From contig CAXXPU010000018.1 in NCBI GenBank assembly GCA_963666875.2, forward strand, positions 62,001 to 126,000: DNA of 64,000 bases. Direction: 5' to 3'. Numbering within the stretch: position 1 is the first letter of the stretch; every line of letters begins with the position of its first letter. Shown piece after piece: positions 8,799 through 16,081 of this stretch. A model generated the notes under the pieces. It was not told the origin of the DNA, did no database searches, and saw nothing but the letters and a program-made list of their open reading frames with translations. Both the position numbers and the translations under genes were made by a program. The DNA is from G963662655 sp963666875. Lineage in GTDB: Bacteria; Cloacimonadota; Cloacimonadia; Cloacimonadales; JAIOQZ01.

Positions 8799-8860
8799 CC
8801 CGGAGGTCGAGCGCTACGAGAAAGATAACACCCGGAGGTCGAGCGCTACGAGAAAGATAA
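8799..8860. repeat. Tandem pair of repeat family B half-units
   Basis: Two direct 30-bp copies at 8799-8828 and 8831-8860 begin CCCGGAGGTCGAGCGCTACG and continue AGAAAGATAA. The GAGGTCGAGCGCTACG core recurs at 17942, and in reverse at 27115 and 46748. It lies upstream of the amidohydrolase GTG. Confidence 0.75.
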
Positions 8861-8934
8861 TACACTGGATCGAGTATTACAAGAAAAATTACCCGCAGGC
8901 AAGCGCATCCAGAAGTAATATCCTCCGCTTCAGC

Positions 8935-9597
8935 CTACTCGATCACGTCGTTTGCATTGCCGCCAATGCCATACCATGACGACGACTCGACGGTCCCCTG
9001 TTCATTGAATTCCACAACTATTTTTAAGGTGCGTTTCCTCCAGTAAAACCATCTGCGATAATCGAGGTCAGGGGTCTTGTGCAGCGGCGGATAGCCCCAG
9101 GAAAGGAGAACGGCACGCTTGGACATCCCCTTCTGGATCGTCCCGCGCTTGATGTTCTCGATCTCCTGCTCCTTCAATCCAGCGACCAGTTCTGCCGGCG
9201 GTTTGTCGGTAAAGGTACGTTCCTGAAGTTCTTCATAAGACAGTCTGTGTGCCATATTGCCCTGGTATTTTTCTTTCAAGGTAAGTTTGAACTTACGACC
9301 GTCTTCCAGGGTAAACTTGATGATGCTTATATCACGCCCCAAACTGTCTTCTCGGTCATCAATCCGCACATCTCTGACCAGTGTACCGATCGGAATCATC
9401 CCGTTGAATCCCTTGAAGTTTATCGCTTCGATCTTGTTCGAATCTCCATACCAGAGATTGTGCGCCAGATACAATGTGTCTCCGGCATCCTGCGCTTTTT
9501 CGGCTACCGCGTCTTCGCGTTGTGCATTCTTCATAGAGCAGCTGAAAAAGACCAATGCCAGACAGATCAACATCACTAAGAAAGCTACATGCTTCAT
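8935..9597 (-). CDS. Lipoprotein of five-member tandem family (member 5)
   Basis: 220 residues. The lipobox LVFFSC gives a mature N-terminal Cys. The shared family plan is clear: YLAHNLWYG, then IEAINFKG, MIPIGT, RTFT, EIENIKRGTIQKGMSKRAVL, SWGYPPLHKTPDLD and a C-terminal SSWYG-GGNANDVIE. The IxxGMSKxAVLxSWGYP block resembles the helix-turn-strand of BamE/SmpA-like lipoproteins, where a G-M-x-x-x-x-V-x-x-x-x-G-x-P signature is common. That likeness is by eye only. The function is unknown. It is the last gene of a head-to-tail array with 10-12 bp gaps. AAGGAAGG precedes the ATG. Confidence 0.8.
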   Translation of the reverse strand: MKHVAFLVMLICLALVFFSCSMKNAQREDAVAEKAQDAGDTLYLAHNLWYGDSNKIEAINFKGFNGMIPIGTLVRDVRIDDREDSLGRDISIIKFTLEDGRKFKLTLKEKYQGNMAHRLSYEELQERTFTDKPPAELVAGLKEQEIENIKRGTIQKGMSKRAVLLSWGYPPLHKTPDLDYRRWFYWRKRTLKIVVEFNEQGTVESSSWYGIGGNANDVIE

Positions 9598-9608
9598 ACG
9601 TCCTTCCT

Positions 9609-10280
9609 TTATTTGACGATCGTCGCGTTATACTTGATTTCTTTGCCGTAATCCGTAGCCTTGACAAGGTAGCCGTCTTCGTCGAACTCGAGGACAGCGG
9701 TGACGAATTTCGTAATCCAGTATCGCCATTTTCGGTCGCTCAACGATCTGGTACTGCGAGGCGGTGGATATCCCCAGGATTTCAATACAGCCTCCTTGCT
9801 CATACCGATCTCGATGGTGCCATCCATGATATGACGTATCTCCATTTCAGTAAAACCTTCGAGCTGTTCATCAATCGATTGATCGATGAAAGTCTGTTCT
9901 GCAAATTCCGTCACAGACTGCCTTCCATCCGGATTACGGAAGAATTTCGGTGCTATTTGCATGGTATATTGTATGTCAGACTTTTTCGTATCGTAGCCGA
10001 ATCGATTTATCGTATCGGATACAAGATTGAATTTGATGTATTCCGGCTGACCGTTAAAGGAATCGCTCTCATCCTCGCAAACCATGATATTCGTGACGGG
10101 GGTACCGATTGGTATTACGAAGGGCTGATGCTTGAATCCTCCGCCTTCGATCCGTTTCGGACTGGCAAACCAGATGTTGTGCGCCAAATACTTCGGTTGT
10201 TCATACAGCATTCGATAATGCGCGCAGCCGGCCATTACGATCACCGCCACCAATAGTACAATTACCCTAAGAAACTTCAT
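9609..10280 (-). CDS. Lipoprotein of five-member tandem family (member 4, most divergent)
   Basis: 223 residues with lipobox VIVMAGC. It keeps YLAHNIWFA, FVIPIGTPVTNIMV, EIRHIMDGTIEIGMSKEAVLKSWGYPPP and a final FDEDGYLVKATDYG. It lacks the SWYGxxGNxxDVIE tail of its four relatives and ends EIKYNATIVK instead. The tail loss and lower similarity suggest a separate role or an older copy. AAGGAG lies 6 nt upstream of the ATG. Function unknown; predicted outer- or inner-membrane lipoprotein. Confidence 0.8.
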   Translation of the reverse strand: MKFLRVIVLLVAVIVMAGCAHYRMLYEQPKYLAHNIWFASPKRIEGGGFKHQPFVIPIGTPVTNIMVCEDESDSFNGQPEYIKFNLVSDTINRFGYDTKKSDIQYTMQIAPKFFRNPDGRQSVTEFAEQTFIDQSIDEQLEGFTEMEIRHIMDGTIEIGMSKEAVLKSWGYPPPRSTRSLSDRKWRYWITKFVTAVLEFDEDGYLVKATDYGKEIKYNATIVK

Positions 10281-10290
10281 TGCATTCTCC

Positions 10291-11016
10291 TTACTCGATT
10301 ACATCAACTGAATTGCCTTCCGTACCGTACCAGGTTGACTGTAATACCCGATCGTTTTCGTCGAAATCGACGAGCTCTTTGACCCAATAATTCTTCCAGT
10401 AATACAAATGCCTTCCGCTCAGCGAAGGATTGGCGTGAAGCGGTGGATACCCCCACGATACGATCACCGCATCCCTTGACATACCTTTCTGGATGGTTCC
10501 ATTCCTGATATTCTCGATCTCTTCCGGTTTCATGCCCGCAGTCAATTCGTCGAACGTCTTTGTCGTGAACGTCCTGACAAGAAGCTCTTCGATGGACACT
10601 TCTCTCTGGTTGTTCTTCTGATACTTCGGTATCATACCGAGAAAATCGTATTTCGATTTCTCCCGGACTTTGAAGAGGATGTATGGCGCGGGGACACCAT
10701 GACCTCTATATCTATAGTCGAACATCACATATTCGATAGCAGTTCCCGCCGGTATCATATGAATCTCGCTTCCCGGGCGAACATTGCCAAACACCGGATT
10801 TCCTCTTACCAGTTCCTTCGATTTGATATTCATCGCTTCAATATCCCAATCATCGATCTGCCACAAGTTATGCGCCAGATAGATCGGCTCTTCCGAGTTG
10901 ATCAGGTTGTTGGCCAGCTCTTCCATCCTGATCTCCGCCTCCGTCTTCTGCACTGCGCAGCTCAAGAGAATCAAAGCAAACATCATCGAGAACAGAAGAA
11001 ACTGTAATGCTTTCAT
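10291..11016 (-). CDS. Lipoprotein of five-member tandem family (member 3)
   Basis: 241 residues, the longest member. The signal peptide MKALQFLLFSMMFALILLSC is identical to that of the neighbouring gene at 11029-11688, and so is the DNA over 91 bp. Family blocks are YLAHNLWQI, MIPAGTAIEYVM, VRTFTTKTFDEL, EIENIRNGTIQKGMSRDAVIVSWGYPPLH and STWYGTEGNSVDVIE. An insert after the first block (the ELVRGNPVFGNVRPGSEIH stretch) accounts for the extra length. Function unknown. Confidence 0.8.
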   Translation of the reverse strand: MKALQFLLFSMMFALILLSCAVQKTEAEIRMEELANNLINSEEPIYLAHNLWQIDDWDIEAMNIKSKELVRGNPVFGNVRPGSEIHMIPAGTAIEYVMFDYRYRGHGVPAPYILFKVREKSKYDFLGMIPKYQKNNQREVSIEELLVRTFTTKTFDELTAGMKPEEIENIRNGTIQKGMSRDAVIVSWGYPPLHANPSLSGRHLYYWKNYWVKELVDFDENDRVLQSTWYGTEGNSVDVIE

Positions 11017-11029
11017 ACACCCTCCATTT
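10939..11029 (-). repeat. 91-bp exact direct repeat, copy 1 (signal-peptide coding)
   Basis: The 91 bases covering the ribosome site, the signal peptide and the first residues of the lipoprotein gene at 10291-11016 are identical to 11611-11701. Similarity falls sharply just outside. This points to recent gene conversion or duplication confined to the 5' end. Confidence 0.9.
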
Positions 11030-11688
11030 TACTTTATTATGTCGTTCGCGTTGCCGTTGTTGCCATACCAGCTCGAGTTCAGCACGCGGTCGTCCTTATC
11101 GAAATCGACGTATTCTTTCTGTACCCGCATTTTCCAGTATGTCCATCGCGAATCGTCCAGTTTCCTCGTGAAATGCAATGGTGGATAGCCCCACGACATC
11201 AAGACCGCCTTTTTCGACATCCCTCTCTGGATGGTCCCATGCTTGATATTGTCGATTTCTTCCTGCTTCAGGCCGGAGGTGAATTCATCGAAGGGGATTG
11301 TCGTGAAGGTTCTGGCCACAAGTTCTTTGTACGTCAACTTCTTGATATCGTTCTTCTGGTATCGCAGGTTGATGAGTATATAGTACGATGCCACCTCGCC
11401 CATGACCTTGAAACGGATGCGCGGATCGTTGTTGTAGTATGTAATTATGACATTCTTGACCGGTGTTCCTGCTTCGATCTTGAACGGAAGCGTTTTGAAG
11501 TTGATTGCTTCAATCTTGTCCGGATTTTCGTACCAGAGATTGTGTGCCAGATAGACCTGCTTGCCGGAGTACAGGATTTCATCGGCAAGCGCTTCCATCT
11601 TTATCTGCTCCTCCGTCTTCTGCACTGCGCAGCTCAAGAGAATCAAAGCAAACATCATCGAGAACAGAAGAAACTGTAATGCTTTCAT
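11029..11688 (-). CDS. Lipoprotein of five-member tandem family (member 2)
   Basis: 219 residues, with the same signal peptide as member 3 and lipobox ILLSC. Family blocks: YLAHNLWYENPDKIEAINFK, IEAGTPVKNVII, ARTFTTIPFDE, EEIDNIKHGTIQRGMSKKAVL, SWGYPPLHFTRKLD, and NSSWYGNNGNANDIIK. Outside the signal peptide it differs clearly from member 3, so the identical 5' ends do not reflect a very recent duplication of the whole gene. GGAGGGTGT precedes the ATG. Function unknown. Confidence 0.82.
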   Translation of the reverse strand: MKALQFLLFSMMFALILLSCAVQKTEEQIKMEALADEILYSGKQVYLAHNLWYENPDKIEAINFKTLPFKIEAGTPVKNVIITYYNNDPRIRFKVMGEVASYYILINLRYQKNDIKKLTYKELVARTFTTIPFDEFTSGLKQEEIDNIKHGTIQRGMSKKAVLMSWGYPPLHFTRKLDDSRWTYWKMRVQKEYVDFDKDDRVLNSSWYGNNGNANDIIK

Positions 11689-11701
11689 ACACCCTCCATT
11701 T
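11611..11701 (-). repeat. 91-bp exact direct repeat, copy 2 (signal-peptide coding)
   Basis: Identical to 10939-11029, 672 bp apart, and in the same position relative to the downstream gene. Confidence 0.9.
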
Positions 11702-12374
11702 ATTCTATCACGTCGCGGTAATTCCCGCCCTTGCCGTACCAGCTCGATTCTATCACGCAGTCGTTCTCGTCGAAGCTGACTTCGATCTTCGAGACACGCA
11801 TCTTCCAGTACGTCCAGAGAACGGCGTCAAGGCTCGGTGTCTTGTGTAGCGGCGGATATCCCCACGATAGCAGCACTGCCTTTTTCGACATCCCGATCAT
11901 GATGACACCGCGCCGGATGCATTCAATTTCCATTTCCTTCAGTCCTTCGGTCAGCTCTTCGAATGTCTGTGGCGTGAACGTCCTGAGCAGCAAATCCTGG
12001 ATCGTCAACACTTCGTCCTCGTTTCGTTGATATTTGTTGATGAACACCAGGTGATAGGGCGTATCGTCATCCTTGAGGTAGAAGCTGATGTACTGAGTAA
12101 AAATATTTTTCTGCGGCGACGGATTGTTGATCTGGACATTCATTACCTCGGTGCCGATGGGGATTTTACCCGGCAGACTCTTGAAATTTATCGCTTCGAT
12201 GAACTGCTGGTGTTCGTACCACAGATTGTGCGCGAGATAGACCGGTCCATCCGGCTGTGTAATGCTGTTTATCCTGTTTTCGAGCTCGATTTGCTCCTGC
12301 GTTTTCACTGCCGCGCAGCTCACGATGATTGACGATATCAACACCGCAAGAAACAGATTCACGATAACTTTCAA
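11700..12374 (-). CDS. Lipoprotein of five-member tandem family (member 1, promoter-proximal)
   Basis: I start this gene at TTG 12374. A GGAGGAG lies just upstream, and the product then begins MKVIVNLFLAVLISSIIVSC, a lipoprotein signal of the same size as its paralogs. An ATG eight codons earlier lacks a ribosome site. The mature protein has YLAHNLWYEHQQFIEAINFK, KIPIGTEVMNVQI, LRTFTPQTFEELTEGLKEME, GMSKKAVLLSWGYPPLHKTP and SSWYGKGGNYRDVIE. It is the first gene of the array, so the promoter should lie in the 270 bp up to the divergent GNAT gene. Function unknown. Confidence 0.8.
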   Translation of the reverse strand: MKVIVNLFLAVLISSIIVSCAAVKTQEQIELENRINSITQPDGPVYLAHNLWYEHQQFIEAINFKSLPGKIPIGTEVMNVQINNPSPQKNIFTQYISFYLKDDDTPYHLVFINKYQRNEDEVLTIQDLLLRTFTPQTFEELTEGLKEMEIECIRRGVIMIGMSKKAVLLSWGYPPLHKTPSLDAVLWTYWKMRVSKIEVSFDENDCVIESSWYGKGGNYRDVIE

Positions 12375-12433
12375 AACTCCTCCTATCGATTCGAGCATTC
12401 AATCACATTGACACGAATATCGATTCTTCTTTC

Positions 12434-12466
12434 TGACAATCCGCTCGGTTTCATTAATGATTGTCA
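12434..12466. promoter_or_regulatory. 8-bp inverted repeat, candidate operator of the lipoprotein array
   Basis: TGACAATC (12434-12441) and GATTGTCA (12459-12466) form a perfect inverted repeat with a 17-bp spacer. On the minus strand the outer arm contains TTGACA, a good -35 hexamer facing the lipoprotein genes. Nothing shows which regulator might bind. Confidence 0.4.
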
Positions 12467-12560
12467 AGCATGAAATCAAAATCATGAATCGATCTCGATA
12501 CTACCAAAGGAATATATATGAGGGAAACACGGCGCATCGAACGCAATTCAGAAACTTGTC

Positions 12561-12589
12561 TTGACAGATTAATTAGTGTTTCTTTCATG
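12561..12589 (+). promoter_or_regulatory. Possible promoter for the GNAT gene
   Basis: TTGACA at 12561-12566 is followed after 17 bp by TTCATG (12584-12589), a weak -10. It is the best sigma-70-like pair in the divergent region, 58 bp before the GNAT start codon. Confidence 0.35.
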
Positions 12590-12646
12590 TTGAACACGAA
12601 TTATCTTCCTGTAATCAGATAATTTGTCTATGGGGTACATGAGCGG

Positions 12647-13525
12647 ATGAAAGAAGAATTTCGTCGTCTTACACCGGAGCATAAAGAGACCGTTCTGAAG
12701 ATGGTCGAGCAGATCTGGGAAGGCGAAGATTACACGAAAATTGTGTACGACCAGTGGGTGCGTAGCGAAAAAGATCCCTTCTACGGTCTCTGGATTGACG
12801 ACAAGCTGGTCGGGATCGGCCGCATGACCCGGTTGACCGATTACGATATCTGGCTGGAAGGTCTCAAGAAGGATCCGGATTGCCAGATACGGGGGATCGG
12901 CAGAAGATTTGTGGATTTCTTTTTCGACATGCTGCGCCATGAAGGAAATCCGCGTTCGATAAGGTTCTCGACCTATTTCGCCAACACCGAGTCGATTCGC
13001 CTGAACACGAATATCGGTTTCCGGCAAACGCATACATTTTCCAACCTCACATACGAAATCGAAACACGACAGGATGTAGAGGCGGATGTAGAGCGTTACG
13101 AAGGCGATAGCAAAGACCTTTTGGGAGTTTTTAAGCGTTCGAGCTTTTTTCGTGCCATGGATGGCTTTATAACCCAGGGATGGGTTTTTTATCCTGCTTC
13201 GGATGAGATGCTCCGACAGTTTATCCGGAAAGGGCACATCTTCACAGCACAATCCGGTTCGGGTATCGAGGGCGCTATTCTTCTAAGCGAATCGCCCAAA
13301 GAACACTCGTTGAGCGTTGTGTCGATCGCCGCAGAAGACGAAGGTATGCTCGAAAGGCTTTTACGGGCTGCTCTGCAATACGCATGGCAGAATGGAATCG
13401 AGCACCTGACCATGATGTGCCCGGAATATCCGGAATATCTTAAATGGCTGAAATCGTTCGGTTTCGCGAGTTGGGACAGAGAACGCGACGTCTATCTCTA
13501 CGAGTATCCGATCGAAAGACTATAA
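12647..13525 (+). CDS. GNAT-family N-acetyltransferase
   Basis: A 292-residue protein. The first 150 residues show a GNAT fold: substrate-loop strands, then KDPDCQIRGIGRRFVDFFFDML, whose Q/RxxGxG/A loop binds acetyl-CoA pyrophosphate, and TESIRLNTNIGFRQ in the last helix-strand. The C-terminal half (MDGFITQGWVFYPAS onward) has a second, weaker GNAT-like region ending LTMMCPEYPEYLKWLKSFGF. This suggests a tandem or paired domain. The substrate is unknown. It is transcribed away from the lipoprotein array, and 67 bp separate it from the next operon. Confidence 0.8.
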   Translation: MKEEFRRLTPEHKETVLKMVEQIWEGEDYTKIVYDQWVRSEKDPFYGLWIDDKLVGIGRMTRLTDYDIWLEGLKKDPDCQIRGIGRRFVDFFFDMLRHEGNPRSIRFSTYFANTESIRLNTNIGFRQTHTFSNLTYEIETRQDVEADVERYEGDSKDLLGVFKRSSFFRAMDGFITQGWVFYPASDEMLRQFIRKGHIFTAQSGSGIEGAILLSESPKEHSLSVVSIAAEDEGMLERLLRAALQYAWQNGIEHLTMMCPEYPEYLKWLKSFGFASWDRERDVYLYEYPIERL

Positions 13526-13592
13526 CGGGCGAATTCCGAAATACTTGACATCGAATCGGGCATGTAGTGGTTTTTTTATCAAAGGAGGAGGA

Positions 13593-13985
13593 ATGCGAAA
13601 CATTATCATTATCGTGGTTTCAATATTGATATTAGCTGCGTGCAGCGCGGCAAAGACACTCGAAGAACGAGAGCTGGCTACGAATCGCTATCAGGCCGGC
13701 GTACTGAAAAGAAGCTGCTCCGAGCAGAGCATCACGAACGCACTGACCCATGAAGCGGATTCGCTGTATGTTGTAGCATCCGAATTCGAGAGATCGTTTC
13801 GGCCCGAAAAGGCAATCCTCGCGCTCGACCGCGCCATCGTGATCTACAGCCTGGCGCTTGCGCAGCGTGACCTCGACGAAAGCCAGAAACGACACCAGAA
13901 CCAGGTCGAATCGCTGGAGATGACCAAGAAGCAACTGGAATACTCCCGTCGAATGCTCGACGAGATCAAAGGAGGTCGGGAATGA
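13593..13985 (+). CDS. Small lipoprotein, partner of OmpA-like protein
   Basis: 130 residues starting at an ATG with AGGAGGAGG directly upstream; an earlier in-frame start has none. The lipobox LILAAC is clear. The mature protein is helical: one segment with regular Leu/Ala spacing, then a C-terminal coiled coil (ESQKRHQNQVESLEMTKKQL). It resembles DUF4398-type lipoproteins that precede OmpA-like genes. The stop overlaps the next start in an ATGA. It probably assists the following OmpA protein in anchoring the envelope; this is inferred from position. Confidence 0.75.
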   Translation: MRNIIIIVVSILILAACSAAKTLEERELATNRYQAGVLKRSCSEQSITNALTHEADSLYVVASEFERSFRPEKAILALDRAIVIYSLALAQRDLDESQKRHQNQVESLEMTKKQLEYSRRMLDEIKGGRE

Positions 13986-14866
13986 AACGCAGACTCCTAA
14001 TCCTGTCGATTGCGCTCTTTCTCATCCTGCCGGTTGCCATGTTTTCAATCGAAAATGACGAGAACTTGATGGTGAACCTGGTCCGCACCAAGGACCAGCT
14101 TCACAAACACTACAACGAATACGTGGATTCAGGCATCGTGCGCGAAGTGTACCTCTATCCGCTGGCTCTGGCGCGAATCGACGAAGCGCTGGAGATGTAC
14201 GAAAAGTCCCCCAACAGCGATGAGACACAGGAACAGATCGATCTCGCCGAAATGCTTGCCGAAGCGGCCATGAACCAGATGACCGCCGCAATGAATTACG
14301 CGATGTCGCTCCGTCTCCAGGAAGAGACCGAAGCGAACCTGAAAGAGACCGCGCAGATTCGTGAGGAGATTAACGAGATTCAGAAGAATCTGGCATATCA
14401 GACCGCGAAGCAGCTACAGAATCAAATCGCGCAGCAGCAACAGGAGCTGGAACGGCAGCGTGCGGAAGCGCAACAGCGTTTCGACCAACTGAAGAGCGAA
14501 TTGATCAGCGTGAAGCAGGACGCGCGCGGAACCATCATCAGCATGTCGGACATCCTGTTCGATATCAACCAGGCGACGCTGACCTCCGATCTGAAGATCA
14601 ATCTCGCCAAGATCGCCGGTATCCTGCTGGTTTACAAAGATCTCAACATCACCATCGAAGGTCACACAGACAACACCGGAACCCGAGAATACAATCAGAA
14701 ACTCTCCGAAAACCGCGCCGAAAACGTGCTGAACTTCCTCACCGAGCAGGGCGTATCACCTACCCGGCTCTCTTCGGCGGGATACGGTTTCGATAACCCT
14801 GTTGCAGATAACGACACAGTCGAAGGAAGGGCAAAGAATCGCAGAGTCGATCTGGTGATTCGCTGA
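13982..14866 (+). CDS. OmpA-family peptidoglycan-binding protein with coiled coil
   Basis: 294 residues: a signal peptide, a helical N-terminal region, a long Gln/Glu-rich coiled coil (about residues 110-180) and an OmpA C-terminal domain (about 185-294). ILFDINQATLTSD, IEGHTDNTGTREYNQKLSENRA and GYGFDNPVADNDTVEGRAKNRRVDLVI hold the Asp and Arg that bind diaminopimelate. There is no beta-barrel. It should tether an envelope assembly to peptidoglycan. It is the second gene of a four-gene operon with a lipoprotein, an HDOD protein and a PAS protein. Confidence 0.88.
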   Translation: MKRRLLILSIALFLILPVAMFSIENDENLMVNLVRTKDQLHKHYNEYVDSGIVREVYLYPLALARIDEALEMYEKSPNSDETQEQIDLAEMLAEAAMNQMTAAMNYAMSLRLQEETEANLKETAQIREEINEIQKNLAYQTAKQLQNQIAQQQQELERQRAEAQQRFDQLKSELISVKQDARGTIISMSDILFDINQATLTSDLKINLAKIAGILLVYKDLNITIEGHTDNTGTREYNQKLSENRAENVLNFLTEQGVSPTRLSSAGYGFDNPVADNDTVEGRAKNRRVDLVIR

Positions 14867-14869
14867 TCC

Positions 14870-16081
14870 ATGAAACCGAAAATCCTTGTGTTTGTGGAAG
14901 ATCGGGAGCATCTTGCCGATCTTCGATCGAAGTATCAGATGCTGGAAGCGGAGTACGCGGTCGAATACCTGGGCGATCCAGACAGACTGCGGTTGATGCT
15001 GAAGAATCAGTATGACGTCTTCGCCTGCAAGACTTCGCTCTACGATCACCTGACGCTCGATGTGCTCAACACACTCAAGGAGCATCATCCTCAGACGATC
15101 CGCATCGTCATAGCCGATTCGGAACAGCAACTTAACCGGCTGCAGTCCTCCGGCAGCGCGCATCGCTATCTCGGACACGACCACCATGCCGACGACATGA
15201 AGGTCGCACTCGACAACATCTTCAACCTGAACCGGATCGTCGATAATCCGAAGCTCAAGAACTTCGTGCACAACATGCATTCGCTCCCCACGCTGCCCTA
15301 CATCTACACGGAAACCATGCGGAAGCTGAAGAATCCCGACACTACCGCGCGGGAGATCGGCAAGCTGATCGAAAAGGACATCAGCCTGACCGCCGAAATC
15401 CTGCGCATCGTCAATTCTTCCTATTACGCGATCCGCAACAAGATATCCAATCCCTCCCAGGCAGTTGTGATGCTCGGAATGACCGCTGTGCGCGATATCG
15501 TACTCTCCCTGTTTCTCTACAACCACTTCAAGGTACGCAGCTTTAAGGGCATCTCGTTCAAGAGCCTGTGGAATCACTCGCTTGCCACGGCTGGCTACGC
15601 CCGTCAAATTGCGCAGATGAATCGCCAGACCGATTGCATTCTGGGCGAGGTGTTCGTTGCGGGTCTGTTGAACTGCATCGGAACGCTGTTCATGGCGCAG
15701 GAGTACCCGGAGGATTATTTCCGTGTCGTTCTCATGGCGGAACGCGATAAAATGCTGCTGCTGGACGCGGAAGAGCAGGTATTCGAATTCAATCACAATG
15801 AAATGGGCGCATACCTGATGGGAATGTGGGGGCTCTCGGAATCGATCGTGAAGTCGATTGCCTTCAGCGACGATATTGATGAAGTCCGTCAGTCCGAGAT
15901 CAGCTACCCGCTTATCATATATCTCGCGAAGCGGATCGATTTTTTAAAGCATCCGCACTGGTGTATTGGTGTCGTGCCGGAGATCGACATCGCGAAGCTG
16001 AATGATTTGCCGTATTTTCCTGAAATCGAATCATGGATCAAAGAATTGATGGCAGTCAGCTTCGATAAGGAAAGCACATGA
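14870..16081 (+). CDS. HDOD-domain signalling protein with N-terminal receiver-like domain
   Basis: 403 residues. Residues 1-125 look like a receiver fold (ILVFVEDREHL, YDVFACKTSLYD, IRIVIADSE), but the usual phospho-acceptor Asp is absent at the expected place. An HDOD domain follows (about 140-340): LPTLPYIYTETMRKL, LIEKDISLTAEILRIVNSSYY and NPSQAVVMLGMTAVRDIVLS are typical. HDOD domains regulate other signalling proteins and have no proven enzymatic activity of their own. The gene ends in an ATGA overlap with the PAS/sensor gene, so the two products are probably made in equal amounts and may interact. Confidence 0.85.
   Translation: MKPKILVFVEDREHLADLRSKYQMLEAEYAVEYLGDPDRLRLMLKNQYDVFACKTSLYDHLTLDVLNTLKEHHPQTIRIVIADSEQQLNRLQSSGSAHRYLGHDHHADDMKVALDNIFNLNRIVDNPKLKNFVHNMHSLPTLPYIYTETMRKLKNPDTTAREIGKLIEKDISLTAEILRIVNSSYYAIRNKISNPSQAVVMLGMTAVRDIVLSLFLYNHFKVRSFKGISFKSLWNHSLATAGYARQIAQMNRQTDCILGEVFVAGLLNCIGTLFMAQEYPEDYFRVVLMAERDKMLLLDAEEQVFEFNHNEMGAYLMGMWGLSESIVKSIAFSDDIDEVRQSEISYPLIIYLAKRIDFLKHPHWCIGVVPEIDIAKLNDLPYFPEIESWIKELMAVSFDKEST

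Noticed and set aside
8799..8860. CRISPR-like direct repeats
   Set aside because: Only two copies, with a 2-bp gap and no spacer; they belong to a dispersed repeat family.
13545..13592. Upstream start for the small lipoprotein
   Set aside because: The added residues precede a perfect ribosome site and would disrupt the lipoprotein signal peptide.
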